From: JANMDU01 sp031388245
GTDB lineage: Bacteria > Pseudomonadota > Gammaproteobacteria > Burkholderiales > Burkholderiaceae_C
Assembly (NCBI GenBank): GCA_031388245.1
Contig: JANNED010000275.1
Coordinates: 1 to 8,779, forward strand
Length of the DNA: 8,779 bases
Direction: 5' to 3'
The notes beneath the pieces were generated by a model that did no database searches, had not been told where the DNA came from, and was given only the letters and a program-made list of their open reading frames with translations. The stretch's first letter is position 1. Each line of letters begins with the position of its first letter. Below, one piece after another: positions 6,217 to 8,779 of this stretch. Both the position numbers and the translations under genes were made by a program.

Positions 6217-6272
6217 AAAATACCGAACATCCGGAACGCGAAATAAGCGAAAGTTACGCGTCTTTCGCGTTC
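6217..6272. repeat. GCGAAA-type repeat with perfect inverted ends upstream of the BMP gene
   Basis: GAACGCGAAA (6234-6243) and its perfect complement TTTCGCGTTC (6263-6272) flank a 19-base loop. Bases 6234-6260 match the downstream copy at 7336-7362 at 23 of 27 positions. The preceding AAATACCGAACATCCG also resembles the outer flank of the inverted copy at 7453-7491 (AAATACCAACTTCTG when reversed). No T-run follows on the plus strand, so an intrinsic terminator is unlikely. It lies in the 124-bp gap between upp and the binding-protein gene. Confidence 0.8.
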
Positions 6273-6325
6273 AAAAAATCTCCCCCTCACCCCACCCTAG
6301 TCCAACCCAAAGAAAGAGAGTCACC

Positions 6326-7318
6326 ATGAGCATCACCCGCAGAACCACCCTTGCGCTTGCCGCAGCAGCAGCCCTTGCAGCGCCCGGCCTAGCATCAGCG
6401 CAGGCCAAGATGAAAGTGGCCGCGATCTACACTGTGCCGTTTGAGCAGCAGTGGGTCAGCCGCATTCACAAAGCGCTCAAAGCTGCCGAGGCGCGTGGCG
6501 AGATTGAATACAAGGCTTCTGAGAACGTGACGAATGCCGATTACGAGCGCGTGATGCGCGAGTATGCAAAAAGCGGCAATCAATTCATCGTGGGAGAATC
6601 GTTTGCTGTGGAAGCCGCAGCGCGCAAAGTGGCCAAAGACTTCCCCAAAACCATGTTCCTCATGGGCAGCTCAGGCAAGCCGCAAGCGCCGAATTTCAGC
6701 GTGTTTGACAACTTCATTCAAGAGCCTGCCTACCTGTCGGGCATGATTGCTGGCGGCATGACCAAGAGCAACAAAATCGGCATGGTCGGCGGCTTCCCGA
6801 TCCCAGAGGTCAATCGCTTGATGCATGCTTTCATGATGGGCGCGAAAGAGACCAATCCAAAAGTGGAATTCTCCGTGAGCTTCATCAACAGCTGGTTTGA
6901 TCCCCCCAAGGCCAAAGAGGCTGCATTTGCCATGATCGACAAGGGTGCCGACGTGATGTATGCCGAGAGGTTTGGGGTATCAGATGCGGCCAAAGAAAAA
7001 GGCAAGCTCGCCATTGGCAATGTGATCAACACGCAAGACAAATATTCTGACACCGTGGTGGCCTCCGCCCTCTGGAACATGGAGCCGACGATTGATCGCG
7101 CTTTGAAGCTCGTGAAAGAAGGCAAGTTCAAGCCAGAAGACTATGGCCAGTATTCGATGATGAAATTCAAAGGCTCGGAGCTGTCGCCACTGGGCACGTT
7201 TGAGAGCAAAGTGCCAGCGGAAGTCAAGGCCAAGGTGAAGGCGAAGCAGGAGGCGATTTTGGCGGGCAAGTTCACGGTCAAGGTGGACGATACGCAGCCT
7301 AAGGCTTCGTTTAAGTAA
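6326..7318 (+). CDS. BMP/PnrA-family ABC transporter substrate-binding protein
   Basis: A 330-residue periplasmic solute-binding protein of the basic membrane protein (BMP/PnrA-like) family, whose characterised members bind nucleosides. The N-terminus MSITRRTTLALAAAAALA has a positive n-region, Ala-rich core and ASA-Q cleavage site after residue 25. The RR pair gives some Tat character, but Sec export is as likely. There is no lipobox cysteine, unlike the lipoprotein members of Gram-positives and spirochaetes, fitting a free periplasmic protein. Family features follow: a β-strand start KVAAIYTVPFEQQW (29-42), YAKSGNQFIVGESF, FLMGSSG, DNFIQEPAYLSGMIAG, NKIGMVGGFPIPEVN and INSWFDP. The frame is open upstream into upp, but ATG 6326 with the signal peptide and a purine-rich AGAAAGAGAG upstream is the clear start. 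Context with upp and URC genes suggests uridine or another pyrimidine as ligand; this is inference. Confidence 0.93.
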   Translation: MSITRRTTLALAAAAALAAPGLASAQAKMKVAAIYTVPFEQQWVSRIHKALKAAEARGEIEYKASENVTNADYERVMREYAKSGNQFIVGESFAVEAAARKVAKDFPKTMFLMGSSGKPQAPNFSVFDNFIQEPAYLSGMIAGGMTKSNKIGMVGGFPIPEVNRLMHAFMMGAKETNPKVEFSVSFINSWFDPPKAKEAAFAMIDKGADVMYAERFGVSDAAKEKGKLAIGNVINTQDKYSDTVVASALWNMEPTIDRALKLVKEGKFKPEDYGQYSMMKFKGSELSPLGTFESKVPAEVKAKVKAKQEAILAGKFTVKVDDTQPKASFK

Positions 7319-7335
7319 ATATTTAAAAGCTTTTT

Positions 7336-7374
7336 GAACGCGAAAGACGCAAAGGTTACGCGAAAGTCGCGAAA
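7336..7374 (+). repeat. GCGAAA-type repeat, left arm of an inverted pair
   Basis: This 39-base unit starts GAACGCGAAAGACGC and is complementary to 7453-7491 at 34 of 39 positions, across a 78-base spacer. Its flank AATACCAA (7379-7386) is also inverted as TTGGTATT (7498-7505), just outside the right arm. A palindrome AAAAGCTTTT (7325-7334) precedes it, seven bases after the binding-protein stop. The transcript could fold into a long imperfect hairpin between the binding-protein and ATPase genes. Confidence 0.85.
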
Positions 7375-7441
7375 AAGAAATACCAAATTTTGGGGTTCAA
7401 ATAGCCAACAGAGTCCTCGGTTTTCTTTTCGGATTTTCTGA

Positions 7442-7505
7442 CTTTTCGCGTCTTTCGCGTCTTTCGCGTAATCTTCGCGGGTTTCGCGTTCCAGAAGTTG
7501 GTATT
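7442..7505 (-). repeat. GCGAAA-type repeat, right arm with 9-bp periodic units
   Basis: The inverted counterpart of the unit at 7336-7374 (matching segment 7453-7491). On the plus strand it contains a nine-base periodic motif NNTTTCGCG or close variants at 7442, 7451 and 7460, then 7471 and 7480 after a two-base slip. From memory, GCGAAAGACGC-type repeats are spread through many bacterial genomes and are often mis-annotated as small proteins with AKDAKDAK or RDFRVT peptides. Its outer edge comes within about a dozen bases of the ATPase start. Confidence 0.8.
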
Positions 7506-7516
7506 TTTTCTCTACC

Positions 7517-8779
7517 TTGAATTCAGCCCTGAAAATACAAAACATCACCAAGCGCTTTGGCAGTTTGGTGGCGAATGACGACATTTCGTTGGAAGTCAAA
7601 GCCGGCGAAATCCTCGCCCTGCTGGGCGAGAACGGCGCAGGCAAATCCACGCTCGTCTCTATCTTGTTTGGCCATTACGTCGCTGACAGTGGCAGCATCG
7701 AAGTCAATGGCCAGCCGCTGAAATCCGGCGATCCGAAAGCTGCTTTGAATGCTGGCATTGGCATCGTGCACCAGCATTTCGCCTTGGCCGATAACCTGAG
7801 TGTGCTGGACAACGTGATGCTGGGCACAGAAAGCCTGTGGTCGCTTGCTACCCAAAGAGTAGCTGCTCGCGCACATCTTCAAAGGGCTGCAAGCCAATTT
7901 GGCTTAGAGGTTGAGCCAGATGCGCTGGTGGGCAATCTCTCGGTCGGGCAAAAGCAGCGGGTGGAGATTTTGAAGGCGCTGTATCGCGGCGCAAAGATGT
8001 TGATTTTGGATGAGCCCACTGCCGTGCTCACGCCGCAAGAGAGTGAATCGCTGTTTGCCACGCTGCGCACCTTGGTAGCGCAAGGCATGAGCATTATTTT
8101 TATCAGCCACAAGCTGGCCGAGGTGCTGCGCGTGAGTGATCGCGTGGCGGTGCTGCGGCAGGGGAAATTAGTGGCGGTGGCTGAGGCACGCGACGTATCG
8201 CAGCAGCAATTAGCGCTGTGGATGGTGGGCAAAGAGGTACAAAAAACTCAGCGCAGCCGTGCGGTGCAGGCTGCGAACAAGACAATAGTTTGCGAATTGC
8301 AAAACATCTCAGCACGGATCACTGATCGGGAGCTACTGCGCAGCGTGAATTTGCAACTGCATGCCGGGCAGATCACTGCCATTGCAGGTGTCTCGGGCAA
8401 TGGGCAATTGGCGCTGGCGCAATTGCTTTGTGGGCGGCTCAAGGCTGCTTCTGGCCAGCTCTTGCTCGGCGGCAAAGCTGCGCCCGCCAGCGTGGCGGCT
8501 TTTGTGCAAGCGGGTATTGCGCACATTCCTGAAGACCGCAAAGGCACAGGCGTGGTGGCTGATTTGCCGCTTTGGGAAAACGCGATCAGCGAGCAATTGA
8601 ATACGAAAAAGAGTGTGTTTCACCGCGCTGGATTCATCCGCGAGCGGGCGGCGAGAGCCCATGCGCAGCGCATCGTGGAGCGCTTTGATGTGCGCGGCAA
8701 AGTCTCTGGGCGCGATGCGAATCAGCCGGTGGCGCGGCTCTCCGGCGGCAATATACAAAAGCTCATTTTGGGTCGGGCT
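7517..8779 (+). CDS. BMP-type ABC transporter ATPase, two nucleotide-binding domains (partial)
   Basis: A nucleoside/sugar-type ABC importer ATPase with two nucleotide-binding domains (RbsA/YufO-like, normally about 510 residues); 421 residues are seen and roughly the last 90 lie beyond the window. Domain 1 has Walker A GENGAGKST (37-45), Q-loop HQHF (85-88), signature LSVGQKQR (141-148), Walker B MLILDEP (161-167) and switch His198 in FISHKL. Domain 2 has a degenerate Walker A GVSGNGQLAL without lysine, as usual in this class, then HIPEDRKGTG and signature LSGGNIQK near the cut end. Permease genes should follow. The start is uncertain: an in-frame TAA at 7469-7471 bounds the frame, no ATG or GTG precedes the conserved LKIQNITKRFG, and only TTG 7517 (or CTG 7529) is available, without a Shine-Dalgarno. 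Residues 111-117 (ATQRVAA) lie in a variable inter-motif region and overlap a small hairpin resembling one in URC4. Confidence 0.9.
   Translation, partial: MNSALKIQNITKRFGSLVANDDISLEVKAGEILALLGENGAGKSTLVSILFGHYVADSGSIEVNGQPLKSGDPKAALNAGIGIVHQHFALADNLSVLDNVMLGTESLWSLATQRVAARAHLQRAASQFGLEVEPDALVGNLSVGQKQRVEILKALYRGAKMLILDEPTAVLTPQESESLFATLRTLVAQGMSIIFISHKLAEVLRVSDRVAVLRQGKLVAVAEARDVSQQQLALWMVGKEVQKTQRSRAVQAANKTIVCELQNISARITDRELLRSVNLQLHAGQITAIAGVSGNGQLALAQLLCGRLKAASGQLLLGGKAAPASVAAFVQAGIAHIPEDRKGTGVVADLPLWENAISEQLNTKKSVFHRAGFIRERAARAHAQRIVERFDVRGKVSGRDANQPVARLSGGNIQKLILGRA
7847..7873. repeat. Possible hairpin repeat inside the ATPase gene
   Basis: GCTAC (7847-7851) and GTAGC (7859-7863) form a five-pair stem with a seven-base loop, followed by TGCTCGCGCA. 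This resembles the Comamonadaceae AATAGCTGCTNGCGC motif I recall, and the URC4 copy. It encodes ATQRVAARA in a region that is variable between the Q-loop and signature motif of such ATPases. Family membership is tentative. Confidence 0.35.

Noticed and set aside
6263..6290. Intrinsic terminator after upp
   Set aside because: The perfect hairpin is followed by an A-run, not a T-run, on the plus strand, so it does not fit termination of upp transcription.
6053..6325. Extended start for the binding protein inside upp
   Set aside because: The signal peptide at 6326 must be N-terminal for export, and the extension is upp read out of frame plus the repeat.
7442..7488. Closely spaced short repeats as a CRISPR array
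   Set aside because: The period is nine bases with no spacers of 25-40 bases and no cas genes, so it is a simple repeat within an inverted element.
7141..7650. Minus-strand 169-codon reading frame with AKDAKDAK and RDFRVT peptides
   Set aside because: It is the translation of the GCGAAA repeats and of sequence antisense to two real genes; such repeat-derived frames are commonly mis-annotated as proteins.

Overview
The window looks like chromosomal DNA of a betaproteobacterium, most likely order Burkholderiales and family Comamonadaceae. The basis is the moderately GC-rich coding sequence, the protein families and their order (YihY/BrkB, DUF2069, rnhA), and small GCTA…TAGC hairpin repeats between genes that resemble repeats I remember from Comamonadaceae genomes. 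No database search was possible, so the taxonomy is inference. No rRNA, tRNA, CRISPR array, transposase or phage gene is visible. No gene-free stretch exceeds 300 bases; the longest is 198 bp, between the binding protein and the ABC ATPase.

Layout. (1) 1-53, minus: the first codons of a Tat-exported protein, with an extended -10 promoter and overlapping palindromes in front of it. (2) 166-1395, minus: a YihY/BrkB-family inner-membrane protein. (3) 1442-2286, plus: a DUF2069 membrane protein and RNase HI (rnhA), sharing an ATGA overlap. (4) 2352-2780, minus: a stand-alone two-CBS-domain protein convergent with rnhA. (5) 2964-6201, plus: three consecutive genes for a GTP cyclohydrolase II-like URC1 protein, a URC4/Urg3 (DUF1688) protein and uracil phosphoribosyltransferase (upp). 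(6) 6326-8779, plus: a periplasmic BMP/PnrA-type binding protein and a double-domain ABC ATPase cut by the window end.

The main biological point is that (5) is a bacterial version of the fungal URC/urg uracil-degradation gene set (URC1, URC4 and URC6 of Lachancea kluyveri; urg1, urg3 and urg2 of Schizosaccharomyces pombe). Upp would turn uracil into UMP. URC1 and URC4 are then believed to dismantle the pyrimidine by a route that differs from the reductive, oxidative and Rut pathways and is incompletely described in bacteria. The nucleoside-type ABC importer directly downstream suggests coupled uptake of uridine or a related compound, but its substrate is inferred from context only.

Two repeat families deserve attention. 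One is a GCGAAA-rich repeat that flanks the binding-protein gene on both sides and forms a 34-of-39 inverted repeat just before the ATPase gene, which has only a weak TTG start. The other is the short GCTA…TAGC hairpin, found between genes and apparently also inside URC4 and the ATPase in the same reading frame.
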